From positions 124,001-188,000 of the forward strand of contig DASTHI010000025.1 of the NCBI GenBank assembly GCA_035718275.1: a DNA stretch of 64,000 nucleotides, written 5' to 3'. Below are positions 1 through 10,002 of the stretch, piece after piece. The notes below the pieces were generated by a model. The model was not told where the DNA came from and searched no databases. It saw only the letters and a list, made by a program, of their open reading frames with translations. The stretch is from Pseudolabrys sp035718275 (GTDB lineage: Bacteria; Pseudomonadota; Alphaproteobacteria; Rhizobiales; Xanthobacteraceae). The position numbers and the translations under genes were made by a program. The first letter of the stretch is position 1, and each line of letters begins with the position of its first letter.

Positions 1-333
1 TATCCGAAGCCATTTCGGCTTTAGAAGCGTGAACAGCCTTTTTCCGACTGCAACGGTGCAGTCTTCGTGAAAAGCCCCGACATTGCGAAAACTGTTTAAG
101 TAAAGCTTGAGCGATTTTGATTCGACCAGATAACGCTGCGGCACATAATCGATCACGAGCACCGCAAAGTCGGGCTGACCCGTGATCGGACAAAGGGTGG
201 TGAATTCGGGAGCGGTAAACCGCGCAACATAATCGGTGCCGACATGCGGGTTGGCGACGCGCTCCAGATTTGCCTTGGCCGGCGAAGGCGGAATGGGTAC
301 TGGGCGGCCGAGCTGTACTATTTTTTTTGCCAT
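1..333 (-). CDS. queF: NADPH-dependent 7-cyano-7-deazaguanine reductase QueF (3' end outside window)
   Basis: QueF reduces preQ0 to preQ1 in queuosine synthesis for tRNA. On the minus strand the frame starts at the ATG at 333 and stays open to the left edge, giving 111 residues of a family of about 150. It shows the short (B. subtilis-type) QueF layout: a leader MAKKIVQLGRPVPIPPSPAK, then TTLCPITGQPDF, where Cys48 would be the thioimide nucleophile and Asp55 the general acid, and ESKSLKLYLNSFRN, the family's substrate-binding stretch. The C-terminal end lies beyond the edge. It is divergent from eno, with about 150 bases between them. Confidence 0.93.
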   Translation of the reverse strand, partial: MAKKIVQLGRPVPIPPSPAKANLERVANPHVGTDYVARFTAPEFTTLCPITGQPDFAVLVIDYVPQRYLVESKSLKLYLNSFRNVGAFHEDCTVAVGKRLFTLLKPKWLRI

Positions 334-487
334 CAGAAATGCAGTGGTTTGAACAAGCAGCCGCGCGTTTCTTGCGCACCGGCCATACTGGATGCCCCTG
401 TTTTGCGACCCATGACAAGGGGGTGGGTGGGCATGGCAAACATGCTTCCCATCCTGTAGAAGCCCAAACTCAGCATCCGGATCAGCC

Positions 488-1771
488 ATGACCTCGATCA
501 CCGATATTATTGGGCGTGAAATTCTCGACAGCCGGGGCAATCCCACGGTCGAGGTGGACGTGGTGCTGGAGGGAGGATGGCGCGGGCGCGCGGCGGTTCC
601 TTCAGGAGCATCGACCGGAGCGCATGAGGCGGTCGAACTGCGAGACGGCGACAAACGCCGATACGGCGGCAAAGGCGTTTGCAAGGCCGTAGATGCCGTA
701 AACGGCGAGATCTTCGACGCATTGGGTGGAATGGACGCCGAGGCGCAGACCAAGATCGATGAGACGCTGATCGCGCTGGACGGGACACCGAACAAGGCCC
801 GACTTGGCGCGAACGCAATTCTTGGGGTTTCGCTTGCAACGGCGAAGGCCGCGGCGGCAGCAAAAAGCGTGCCGCTCTACCGATACGTCGGTGGCACTGC
901 CGCGCGCCTCCTGCCTGTCCCCCTGATGAACATCGTGAACGGCGGCGTGCATGCAGACAATCCGATCGACTTCCAGGAATTCATGATCATGCCGGTCGGT
1001 CAACCGACCTTCGCCGAAGCATTACGGGCAGGTGCCGAAATCTTCCACACTTTGCGTGCGGCCCTGAAGTCGGCGGGGTTCAACACCAATGTCGGCGACG
1101 AGGGCGGATTTGCGCCTGCTCTGAAATCGGCGGACTCTGCGCTGGACTTCGTCATGCAGGCCATCGCGCAGGCAGGCTACAAGCCCGGTGTCGACGTCAC
1201 GCTTGCGCTCGACTGCGCCGCGACCGAATTTTTCAAGGATGGCTTTTACGTCTATGAAGGCGAGGGAAAGAAGCGTTCGAAAGAGGATCAAGCAAGATAT
1301 TTGGCCGAGCTTGTGTCCCAATATCCCATCGTATCCATCGAGGATGGGATGGCTGAAGACGACTGGGAGGGTTGGAAAATCCTGACCGCCGAGATCGGCC
1401 GCAAGTGTCAACTCGTCGGCGATGATCTTTTCGTCACGAACGTTGCGCGACTATCAAGAGGTATTGAGGACGGTGTCGCCAATTCGATTTTGGTGAAAGT
1501 CAATCAGATCGGAACGCTTACCGAAACTCTCGCCGCAGTCGAGATGGCCCACAAGGCCGGCTATACCACCGTGATGTCGCATCGTTCGGGAGAGACCGAG
1601 GACGTCACCATTGCCGATCTGTCAGTCGCCACCAATTGTGGGCAGATCAAGACTGGGTCGCTTGCCCGGTCAGACCGGATTGCTAAATACAATCAGCTGT
1701 TGCGCATCGAGGAGGAACTCGGCACGCAGGCCAAATTCGCCGGACGGGACATTTTAAAGCGCGAACGGTGA
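488..1771 (+). CDS. eno: Enolase (phosphopyruvate hydratase)
   Basis: Interconverts 2-phosphoglycerate and phosphoenolpyruvate in the cytoplasm. The 427 residues match the normal bacterial length. Visible marks are the N-terminal GNPTVEVDV, the loop PSGASTGAHEA, the Mg-binding stretches SIEDGMAEDDW and LVGDDLFVTN, the catalytic lysine region SILVKVNQIGT, and the signature SHRSGETEDVTIADLSV. It lies upstream of the pyruvate dehydrogenase cluster, as in other Hyphomicrobiales, so the region makes PEP-pathway enzymes next to the enzyme complex that consumes pyruvate. No strong Shine-Dalgarno is seen before the ATG, but the start gives the canonical N-terminus. Confidence 0.97.
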   Translation: MTSITDIIGREILDSRGNPTVEVDVVLEGGWRGRAAVPSGASTGAHEAVELRDGDKRRYGGKGVCKAVDAVNGEIFDALGGMDAEAQTKIDETLIALDGTPNKARLGANAILGVSLATAKAAAAAKSVPLYRYVGGTAARLLPVPLMNIVNGGVHADNPIDFQEFMIMPVGQPTFAEALRAGAEIFHTLRAALKSAGFNTNVGDEGGFAPALKSADSALDFVMQAIAQAGYKPGVDVTLALDCAATEFFKDGFYVYEGEGKKRSKEDQARYLAELVSQYPIVSIEDGMAEDDWEGWKILTAEIGRKCQLVGDDLFVTNVARLSRGIEDGVANSILVKVNQIGTLTETLAAVEMAHKAGYTTVMSHRSGETEDVTIADLSVATNCGQIKTGSLARSDRIAKYNQLLRIEEELGTQAKFAGRDILKRER

Positions 1772-1846
1772 CTGTTCGTCTATTTCGGCTTGCAGGAGAG
1801 CGCCAAGATGCCGCACATTGGTGCGCAGCCAATTCGCGGGTGAACA

Positions 1847-2650
1847 ATGGATCAGACCACTACTCTCTCGACCTATGATCGCCGCAGGGCGTCCGACCGC
1901 CTGGCTAACTACATTGTGGAGTCGATTGAGGCAGCGCGTGCGGTCGAAAAGCCTTTCTACCATCTCGAATTTGATCGCGTATTCCCCGGCGACATTTATG
2001 CGCAGGTTCTCGCGTTGATGCCAGAGTCGACCGATTACAGGCCGATGCACGGGCGCAGCAAGGGCCACGATCTCGCTGACGGCACGCACACGCGCGTCAA
2101 GATCGATCTGTTTCCCGAATACATTCGGAACTTGCCGGCAGAGAAACGGGCGTTGTGGGATGTTGTTGGACGCGCACTTTGCTCGCAGGCCGTCAAGCTG
2201 GCGTTCATCCGGCGCCTGGCGCCGGGATTGTCAAAAAGATTTGGGAAAGATTTCGCCAAAGTGGGCATGTACCCGATCCCTATCCTCACGCGAGATATTC
2301 CCGGCTATCTCATCACGCCGCATACGGATACCCACTGGAAGGGGATAACGGTTCAGCTGTATTTGCCGAAAGACGATGCCAACACAGACATCGGCACTAT
2401 CTTCCACGAAAAGCTTGCTGACGGTTCAATGCCAAAACGGATGCAAATGCGCTTTGCACCAAATACGGGTTATGCCTTCGCCGTCGGAGACGACACATGG
2501 CATTCGGCGGATCCGGTACATAGTCGCGTGAAAACGCGCGATTCGATTCTGCTGACCTATTTTGTCGATCAAGGATGGCTGAAGGTTTTGCGCAACCGCG
2601 GCAAGCGGGTGGGCAACTTTCTGCTCAACGAACTTCGCTATCGGATCTAA
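1847..2650 (+). CDS. 2OG-Fe(II) oxygenase-like protein of unknown substrate
   Basis: A 267-residue protein that looks like the 2-oxoglutarate/Fe(II) oxygenase superfamily. An HxD pair is seen as His159-x-Asp161 in TPHTDTHWKG, followed by a second histidine (His219 in DDTWHSADPVHS) and an arginine (Arg227 or Arg231) in the C-terminal strand region before SILLTYF, the order expected for the metal and 2OG ligands. No signal peptide or membrane segment is seen. It sits between eno and the FtsB-like gene, pointing the same way. The family includes prolyl hydroxylases and small-molecule oxygenases; the substrate cannot be told from this sequence. Confidence 0.7.
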   Translation: MDQTTTLSTYDRRRASDRLANYIVESIEAARAVEKPFYHLEFDRVFPGDIYAQVLALMPESTDYRPMHGRSKGHDLADGTHTRVKIDLFPEYIRNLPAEKRALWDVVGRALCSQAVKLAFIRRLAPGLSKRFGKDFAKVGMYPIPILTRDIPGYLITPHTDTHWKGITVQLYLPKDDANTDIGTIFHEKLADGSMPKRMQMRFAPNTGYAFAVGDDTWHSADPVHSRVKTRDSILLTYFVDQGWLKVLRNRGKRVGNFLLNELRYRI

Positions 2651-2736
2651 CCGACGCGGTTCGATACACCGTCGGCCGCGGCATTGCGGATCTCCCCGTT
2701 AAAGTCGCCTTAACGTACTTTGGCGATCTTGATGGC

Positions 2737-3054
2737 ATGGTGACTCACCGGCGACGCCGTGCTTTTTTCACGGCACTCGGGCTTTATACCTTTGCTGCCT
2801 TGTTCATTGGCTATTTCGCGGCCAATGCGTATACCGGCAACCACGGCCTGCGAGCACAGCAGGATCTCGAGCAGGAGCTTTCAGCGCTAAAGACCGAATT
2901 GGCGCAGCTTAAGGCGGAGCGGAGTCTGTGGGAGCATAAGGTGTCCCTTCTGCGCTCTGAGAGTATCGATCCCGACATGTTGGATGAGCGGGCACGAGCC
3001 CTGATCGGGTATGTGGACCGGCGTGACCTGATCCTGCTCCTGGATCGACGCTAG
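2737..3054 (+). CDS. ftsB: FtsB/DivIC-type septum formation initiator
   Basis: A 105-residue bitopic membrane protein: a basic N-terminus (MVTHRRRRAF), one membrane helix at about residues 10-32, then a coiled coil at about 40-75 (ELSALKTELAQLKAERSLWE), ending in a short periplasmic tail with ERARALIGYVDRRDLI. This is the layout of FtsB/DivIC, which joins FtsL and FtsQ in the divisome. The same frame is open upstream into the oxygenase gene, but the ATG at 2737 gives the family's normal length and topology. In alphaproteobacteria this gene usually sits just before pdhA, as here. Confidence 0.85.
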   Translation: MVTHRRRRAFFTALGLYTFAALFIGYFAANAYTGNHGLRAQQDLEQELSALKTELAQLKAERSLWEHKVSLLRSESIDPDMLDERARALIGYVDRRDLILLLDRR

Positions 3055-3241
3055 CAACCGCGCCCGCCCGACTGCGTTATCAACCCATTCGCCTTGAAAT
3101 TTTCAGCCGATTTTGAGGCGTTTTCCGCAACTCCGCGCGGCAGTCACGCGCTTTCGCGGCAGCAGATTTTAAGCTATTGGGGTTCCGGAAAGCCCACCGA
3201 TACCCCCGTCATAACCGTCGGACGCTTTCGAGGGAGTGAGA

Positions 3242-4249
3242 ATGGCGGTCGCCCAGAAGAATCCGAGCGGCGAAAACCAGCGCATCGCCGAATTCCGCAA
3301 GGAAGAGGAATTGTCCGCGTACCGTATGATGCTGACCATCCGGCGCTTCGAGGAGAAAGCCGGACAGATGTACGGAATGGGGCTCATCGGCGGATTTTGC
3401 CATCTCTACATCGGTCAGGAGGCTGTAGTCGTTGGCATGCAGATGGTGCTCCAGCCGGGCGATCAGGTCATTACGGGATACCGCGATCACGGCCATATGA
3501 TTGCAACCGGAATGGATCCCAAAGGCATCATGGCAGAACTCACCGGGCGAGCCCACGGCTATTCAAAGGGCAAAGGCGGCTCCATGCACATGTTCAGCGT
3601 GGAGAAAGGATTTTACGGCGGGCACGGTATCGTAGCTGCGCAAGTCCCTCTGGGGACAGGACTTGCATTCGCAAACCGTTATCGCGGAAACAACAACATC
3701 TGCGTCACATATTTCGGCGACGGAGCGGCCAACCAGGGGCAAGTCTTCGAAAGCTTCAACATGGCAGCGCTTTGGAAGCTGCCGGTCGTGTATGTTATCG
3801 AGAACAATCGATACGCCATGGGCACGGCGATTACGCGAGCCTCCGCCGAAGTGAACCTGTCTCGCCGCGGATCGTCTTTCAACATTCCAGGCGAGCAGGT
3901 GGATGGCATGGATATTCGTGCAGTAAAGGCCGCCGGCGAAAATGCCGCGGATTGGTGCCGTTCCGGCAAAGGACCCTATATCCTTGAGATGCTGACTTAT
4001 CGTTATCGCGGACATTCAATGTCTGACCCCGCGAAATACCGCACGCGGCAGGAGGTAGATGAGGTGCGTACGCAGCACGATCCGATCGACATGGCTCGCC
4101 AACGAATTCTAGAGAGGAAATTCGCTACCGAAGATGCTCTGAAGAAAACCGATCGAGAGATTCGCGATCTGATCAACGAGGCGGCTGAATTTGCCACGCA
4201 CGATCCGGAGCCAGATGTCTCCGAGCTTTATACCGACGTATATCGTTGA
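3242..4249 (+). CDS. pdhA: Pyruvate dehydrogenase E1 component, alpha subunit
   Basis: With PdhB forms the thiamine-diphosphate E1 that decarboxylates pyruvate. The 335 residues carry the E1-alpha marks: YRMMLTIRRFEEKAGQMYG, GFCHLYIGQEA, YRDHGH, the ThDP/Mg motif GDGAANQGQVFES...ENNRYAMGT, and the phosphorylation-loop type YRYRGHSMSDPAKYR. The ATG at 3242 is chosen over the GTG six bases upstream because GGGAG lies at a proper distance. About 190 bases without a gene precede it and probably hold the operon promoter. pdhB begins 28 bases downstream. Confidence 0.96.
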   Translation: MAVAQKNPSGENQRIAEFRKEEELSAYRMMLTIRRFEEKAGQMYGMGLIGGFCHLYIGQEAVVVGMQMVLQPGDQVITGYRDHGHMIATGMDPKGIMAELTGRAHGYSKGKGGSMHMFSVEKGFYGGHGIVAAQVPLGTGLAFANRYRGNNNICVTYFGDGAANQGQVFESFNMAALWKLPVVYVIENNRYAMGTAITRASAEVNLSRRGSSFNIPGEQVDGMDIRAVKAAGENAADWCRSGKGPYILEMLTYRYRGHSMSDPAKYRTRQEVDEVRTQHDPIDMARQRILERKFATEDALKKTDREIRDLINEAAEFATHDPEPDVSELYTDVYR

Positions 4250-4277
4250 GGATTCTGTTCGGAAACGATCGCTTGCC

Positions 4278-5684
4278 ATGCCAACCGAAGTGCTCATGCC
4301 CGCGCTTTCGCCCACCATGGAAAAGGGCAATCTTGCGAAGTGGCTCAAAAAGGAGGGCGACAAGATCAAATCCGGCGATGTGATCGCCGAAATCGAGACC
4401 GATAAGGCGACGATGGAGGTGGAAGCTGCCGACGAAGGCACCTTGGGGAAGATTCTGGTCCCTGAAGGTTCCACCGATATCGCAGTCAACACTCCAATCG
4501 CTATCATCCTTGGAGAAGGAGAAGATAAGTCATCAATAAAATCGCGAACGGCGCAGCAGCAGAAGGCCGCCGAGTCCGCGCCCCCCGCGAAGGCTCAGAA
4601 AAGTGAGGCCAAGACGCCCGGTACGGCGCCCGTAGCCGCGAAACGTCAGGAGGTGAAAGAAGCGGACCCGACCCGTGATCCCGATATCCCGGCAGGCACG
4701 GAAATGGTGAGCATCACCATGCGAGAGGCGCTACGCGATGCAATGGCCGAGGAGATGCGCCGCGACAAGGATGTCTTTATTCTCGGAGAGGAGGTCGCGG
4801 AATATCAGGGCGCATATAAAGTCACGCAAGGGCTTCTGCAGGAATTTGGTGACCGCCGCGTTATCGATACGCCAATAACAGAGCATGGTTTTGCAGGACT
4901 GGGTATCGGCGCGGCACTCGCCGGCCTCAAGCCCATCGTCGAATTCATGACTTTCAACTTCGCCATGCAGGCGATGGATCAACTCGTGAATTCGGCCGCG
5001 AAGACCCTCTATATGTCGGGCGGGCAGATGGGCTGCCAGATTGTGTTTCGCGGACCGAACGGGGCCGCGGCGAGGGTCGCCGCCCAGCACAGCCAGGACT
5101 ATTCGGCGTGGTACTCGCACATCCCCGGCCTGAAGGTCATTGCACCTTCCAATTCAGCGGATGCAAAAGGCCTGCTGAAGGCGGCCATCCGCGACCCCAA
5201 TCCGGTGATCTTTCTCGAGAACGAAATCCTGTACGGTCATTCTTCACCCGTGCCGAAACTCGATGACTTCGTGCTGCCGATCGGGAAAGCAAAAATCGTG
5301 CGCAACGGCGGGGATGTGACCATTATTTCCTGGTCGATGGGCCTGATCTATGCCCTGAAAGCGGCCGAAGAGCTCGCGGCCGAGGGAATCGATGCCGAAG
5401 TCATCGATCTTCGCAGTCTAAAGCCCCTCGACTCGGATTCGATAATTGCTTCCGTGCAAAGGACGGGCCGCGCCGTGACGGTCGAGGAAGGCTGGCAGCA
5501 GAACGGAGTGGGCGCCGAGCTCGCCGCCCGCATCATGGAGCGTGCCTTCGACTATCTGGATGCGCCTGTCTATCGAGTGTCGGGAAAGGATGTGCCAATG
5601 CCGTACGCTGCCAATCTCGAGAGACTGGCGCTTCCCTCCGTCGCTGAGGTTGTCGAGGCGGCCAAAGCCGTATGTTACCGGTAG
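4278..5684 (+). CDS. pdhB: Pyruvate dehydrogenase E1 component, beta subunit, with N-terminal lipoyl domain
   Basis: The 468 residues hold two parts. Residues 1-80 are a lipoyl domain with the lipoylated lysine in EIETDKATMEVEAADEG. A charged Ala/Lys/Pro linker follows to about 135, and the rest is an E1-beta transketolase domain (TMREALRDAMAEEMRRD, FILGEEVAEYQGAYKVTQG, DTPITEHGFAGLGIGAA, and a C-terminal transketolase domain with VEEGWQQNGVGAELA). A lipoyl domain on E1-beta, in addition to the one on E2, is typical of rhizobial PDH. The ATG at 4278 begins exactly at the lipoyl domain; the open frame upstream overlaps pdhA and is not used. Confidence 0.95.
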   Translation: MPTEVLMPALSPTMEKGNLAKWLKKEGDKIKSGDVIAEIETDKATMEVEAADEGTLGKILVPEGSTDIAVNTPIAIILGEGEDKSSIKSRTAQQQKAAESAPPAKAQKSEAKTPGTAPVAAKRQEVKEADPTRDPDIPAGTEMVSITMREALRDAMAEEMRRDKDVFILGEEVAEYQGAYKVTQGLLQEFGDRRVIDTPITEHGFAGLGIGAALAGLKPIVEFMTFNFAMQAMDQLVNSAAKTLYMSGGQMGCQIVFRGPNGAAARVAAQHSQDYSAWYSHIPGLKVIAPSNSADAKGLLKAAIRDPNPVIFLENEILYGHSSPVPKLDDFVLPIGKAKIVRNGGDVTIISWSMGLIYALKAAEELAAEGIDAEVIDLRSLKPLDSDSIIASVQRTGRAVTVEEGWQQNGVGAELAARIMERAFDYLDAPVYRVSGKDVPMPYAANLERLALPSVAEVVEAAKAVCYR

Positions 5685-5690
5685 CGGCCG

Positions 5691-7043
5691 ATGCCCACGA
5701 ATATCCTGATGCCGGCACTTTCGCCCACCATGGAAAAGGGCAATCTCGCAAAATGGCTAAAGAAAGAGGGCGAGAAAATTAGCTCGGGCGATGTCATTGC
5801 GGAGATCGAGACCGACAAGGCGACTATGGAATACGAGGCCGTCGATGACGGCACTCTTGCAAAGATTGTGGTGCCGGAAGGCACGCAGGATGTCGCGGTG
5901 AACTCTGTGATCGCGGTGCTTGCGCGTGAGGGCGAAGACGTCAAGGCGGCGGCGAGCGCAGCGGACCAGTTTCAAAAGCGGCCCGAAACAAAGCTCGCTT
6001 CCGCCCAGGCCCCAACTCAGCCGCGAGATGAGCGCGTATCTAGGAGTTCGCGGCAACAGGCCGCCCCCGCCGCTCGCCCTCCTGACACCGAGCCCCGGCG
6101 AGAAGGCAGCGTTGATGCTGCGGCACCCGGCCGCGTGTTTTCCTCGCCGCTGGCGCGGCGACTGGCAAAGGAAGGCGGCATCGATATCGGTCGCGTCAAA
6201 GGCTCTGGGCCGCACGGCAGGGTGATCGCACGCGATATTGCTGCTGCGAAATCGGGCGATGGACTACGGGGTGCCGCGGCTGCTCCGACGATGACGCCTT
6301 CCATGTCTGACCAGCAAGTCCGCGCGCTCTACGAGGAGGGCTCGTACGAATTCGTTCCGCACGACTCCATGCGCAAGATCATCGCGCAGCGGCTGACGCT
6401 TTCGAAGCAGACCATTCCTCATTTCTACCTGACCATCGATTGCGATATCGGCAAATTGATCGCTGCTCGCGCGGAACTCAATGCTTCCGCACCGAAGGAC
6501 AAGGAGAGGAATTCCGCGTACAAGATTTCGGTCAATGATTTCGTGATCAAGGCGTTTGCGCTTGCCCTGCAGCAAATTCCTGATGCCAATGTCACATGGA
6601 CCGATGCAGGCATGTTGCGCCACAAGCACTCCGATGTCGGGGTGGCGGTTGCAATACCTGGCGGTTTGATCACGCCGGTTGTCCGGCGAGCCGAGACAAA
6701 GTCTCTTTCGACGATCTCTGGCGAAATGAAGGACTATGCCGCGCGAGCGAGGGCGCGGCGCCTCAAGCCCCACGAATATCAGGGCGGATCGACCGCAATT
6801 TCAAATCTCGGAATGTATGGTATCAAGGATTTTGCAGCTGTGATTAATCCACCGCACGCGACCATCCTGGCGGTCGGCGCAGGAGAGGAACGCGCCGTCG
6901 CAAGACATGGTCAGCTTGCTGTCGCCCATATGATGACCGTTACGCTTTCCACGGACCATCGGGCCGTTGACGGCGCACTTGGTGCGGAATTAATGGCGGC
7001 CTTCAGGAAATTGATTGAAAATCCCGTCATGATGCTGGTCTGA
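5691..7043 (+). CDS. pdhC: Dihydrolipoamide acetyltransferase (PDH E2)
   Basis: E2 core of the pyruvate dehydrogenase complex; it moves the acetyl group from lipoyl-lysine to CoA. Domain order over 450 residues: lipoyl domain (residues 1-80, lysine in EIETDKATMEYEAVDDG), a flexible Ala/Pro/Arg linker, the peripheral-subunit-binding domain at about 145-185 (SSPLARRLAKEGGIDI, GSGPHGRVIARDI), a second linker, and the catalytic domain with the active-site STDHRAVDGALGAEL near the end. It starts 6 bases after pdhB. Its first 55 residues are nearly the same as those of PdhB and the DNA is also alike, so the lipoyl domain was duplicated. Confidence 0.96.
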   Translation: MPTNILMPALSPTMEKGNLAKWLKKEGEKISSGDVIAEIETDKATMEYEAVDDGTLAKIVVPEGTQDVAVNSVIAVLAREGEDVKAAASAADQFQKRPETKLASAQAPTQPRDERVSRSSRQQAAPAARPPDTEPRREGSVDAAAPGRVFSSPLARRLAKEGGIDIGRVKGSGPHGRVIARDIAAAKSGDGLRGAAAAPTMTPSMSDQQVRALYEEGSYEFVPHDSMRKIIAQRLTLSKQTIPHFYLTIDCDIGKLIAARAELNASAPKDKERNSAYKISVNDFVIKAFALALQQIPDANVTWTDAGMLRHKHSDVGVAVAIPGGLITPVVRRAETKSLSTISGEMKDYAARARARRLKPHEYQGGSTAISNLGMYGIKDFAAVINPPHATILAVGAGEERAVARHGQLAVAHMMTVTLSTDHRAVDGALGAELMAAFRKLIENPVMMLV

Positions 7044-7069
7044 CCCGAGATTTCTCCTCCGGATTCCCT

Positions 7070-8488
<1,419 letters not shown>

Positions 8489-8499
8489 TCCGAGGCAAG

Positions 8500-9555
8500 A
8501 TGAGCAAATTCACGAGCATTATCGAGACTGTTGGCCGCACGCCGATCGTCCGCATCAACAAGCTGGCTCCGAAGGGGATCAACCTTTTCGTGAAAATCGA
8601 AGCGTTCAATCCTCTGGGGTCGGTGAAAGACAGATTGGCGCTGGGGGTGATCGAGGCCGCGGAGAAATCCGGCGAGCTCAAGCCCGGACAGACGGTGATC
8701 GAAGCGACCTCCGGCAATACCGGCATTGGCCTTGCCATGGTTTGCGCGGCGAAAAACTACCCGCTGGTCGTCACGATGGCGGAAACGTTCAGCATCGAAC
8801 GACGAAAGCTCATGCGATTTCTTGGGGCCAAAGTTGTACTAACGCCGGCTGCGGAGCGTGGCATGGGAATGGTGAGCAAGGCTATCGAACTCGCAAAGGC
8901 CCACGGATGGTTCTTGACGCGCCAATTTGAAAACGAGGCGAATCCAGACATCCATTCCCGTACGACTGCGCGCGAAATCATTGATGACTTCAAGGGCGAG
9001 AGGCTCGACTATTGGGTCACCGGATTCGGCACCGGTGGAACATTGAAAGGGGTTGCTCGGGTACTCGCCAAGGAACGGCCGGATACAAAAATTGTCGTTT
9101 GCGAACCTGCCGATGCCCCGATGCTTTCGAGCGGTAGCAAGCAGGAGCGAAACGCCGATGGGTCGCCGGCCAAGCCAAACCCGGCCTTCAAACCTCATCC
9201 GATGCAGGGTTGGAGTCCGGATTTCATTCCGAAAATCACAGGCGATGCTGTCGAGATGGGAGTCATCCACAGCATCATCACTGTGGCTGCTCCCGATGCC
9301 ATGAAATGCAGTCGTGAACTCGCGCAGAAAGAGGGCATTTTTGTCGGCATCACCGCCGGTGCGACCTTCGCCGGCGCTCTCGAGGTCTGCAAGAGCGCCG
9401 CAGCGCGATCTACAGTGCTTTGCATGCTCCCGGATACTGGCGAACGATATCTTTCCACCCCACTGTTCGGTGATATTGGAGTGGACATGGACGACGAAGA
9501 GCTGAAGATCTCACATTCGACGCCCAACCATCATTTGCCATCCAAGACCGCATAA
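8500..9555 (+). CDS. cysK: Cysteine synthase A (O-acetylserine sulfhydrylase)
   Basis: A fold-type II PLP enzyme that makes cysteine from O-acetylserine and sulfide. The 351 residues show the PLP lysine Lys43 in NPLGSVKDRLALGV, the substrate loop TSGNTGIG at about 70-77, and the phosphate-binding loop GFGTGGTLKGVARVL. The ATG at 8500 follows lpdA by 11 bases and has a GAGGCAAG leader; a GTG at 8485 would overlap the lpd stop. It is somewhat longer than many CysK (about 310-330) because of an inserted segment near residues 210-235 and a C-terminal extension. It sits between lpd and lipA, which is not the usual order. Confidence 0.9.
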   Translation: MSKFTSIIETVGRTPIVRINKLAPKGINLFVKIEAFNPLGSVKDRLALGVIEAAEKSGELKPGQTVIEATSGNTGIGLAMVCAAKNYPLVVTMAETFSIERRKLMRFLGAKVVLTPAAERGMGMVSKAIELAKAHGWFLTRQFENEANPDIHSRTTAREIIDDFKGERLDYWVTGFGTGGTLKGVARVLAKERPDTKIVVCEPADAPMLSSGSKQERNADGSPAKPNPAFKPHPMQGWSPDFIPKITGDAVEMGVIHSIITVAAPDAMKCSRELAQKEGIFVGITAGATFAGALEVCKSAAARSTVLCMLPDTGERYLSTPLFGDIGVDMDDEELKISHSTPNHHLPSKTA

Positions 9556-9699
9556 GCGGCTCCTGCCATACTCACGTTGAAACCGACTTCGCGGTCTTGA
9601 GCCGGCGGATTTTTGCGGAGGTTGCTCCAACCGCCGCGGATCATTCGCTCTTGCTATTTTCGTATAGACTAGAGTTGGCGAATCCTGTGAGGGATACGC

Positions 9700-9942
9700 A
9701 TGGGCATCATCATCTGGATCATCATAGGCCTGCTCGCAGGGTGGCTGGCGAAGCAATTGCTTGGTGGAACAGGCGGCCTACTGCGCAACCTTGCGGTTGG
9801 CCTGATCGGCGCGATCGTGGGTGGTATCCTGTTCGATCAGTTGGGAATTGTGGTCAAACCCGGCTTTCTTGGCGCGCTAATCAGCGCCACAATAGGCGCG
9901 ATTGTCTTCCTGCTAGTCTGGCGCGCCATTACCCGCAGTTGA
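9700..9942 (+). CDS. GlsB/YeaQ/YmgE-family small membrane protein
   Basis: An 80-residue protein made almost entirely of three membrane helices with glycine-rich turns (GIIIWIIIGLLAGWLAKQLL, GLIGAIVGGILFDQLG, ISATIGAIVFLLVWRAI). This is the pattern of the transglycosylase-associated / GlsB stress-response membrane family, whose molecular role is not settled. A good ribosome binding site (GAGGGA) precedes the ATG. It stands alone between cysK and lipA with about 145 bases upstream. Confidence 0.82.
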   Translation: MGIIIWIIIGLLAGWLAKQLLGGTGGLLRNLAVGLIGAIVGGILFDQLGIVVKPGFLGALISATIGAIVFLLVWRAITRS

Positions 9943-10002
9943 GCAGGCCAGCACGCCGAAACTGACCTTGCGGCTATCGACCCGCGGCCGTAAGTAGGCA
10001 CC

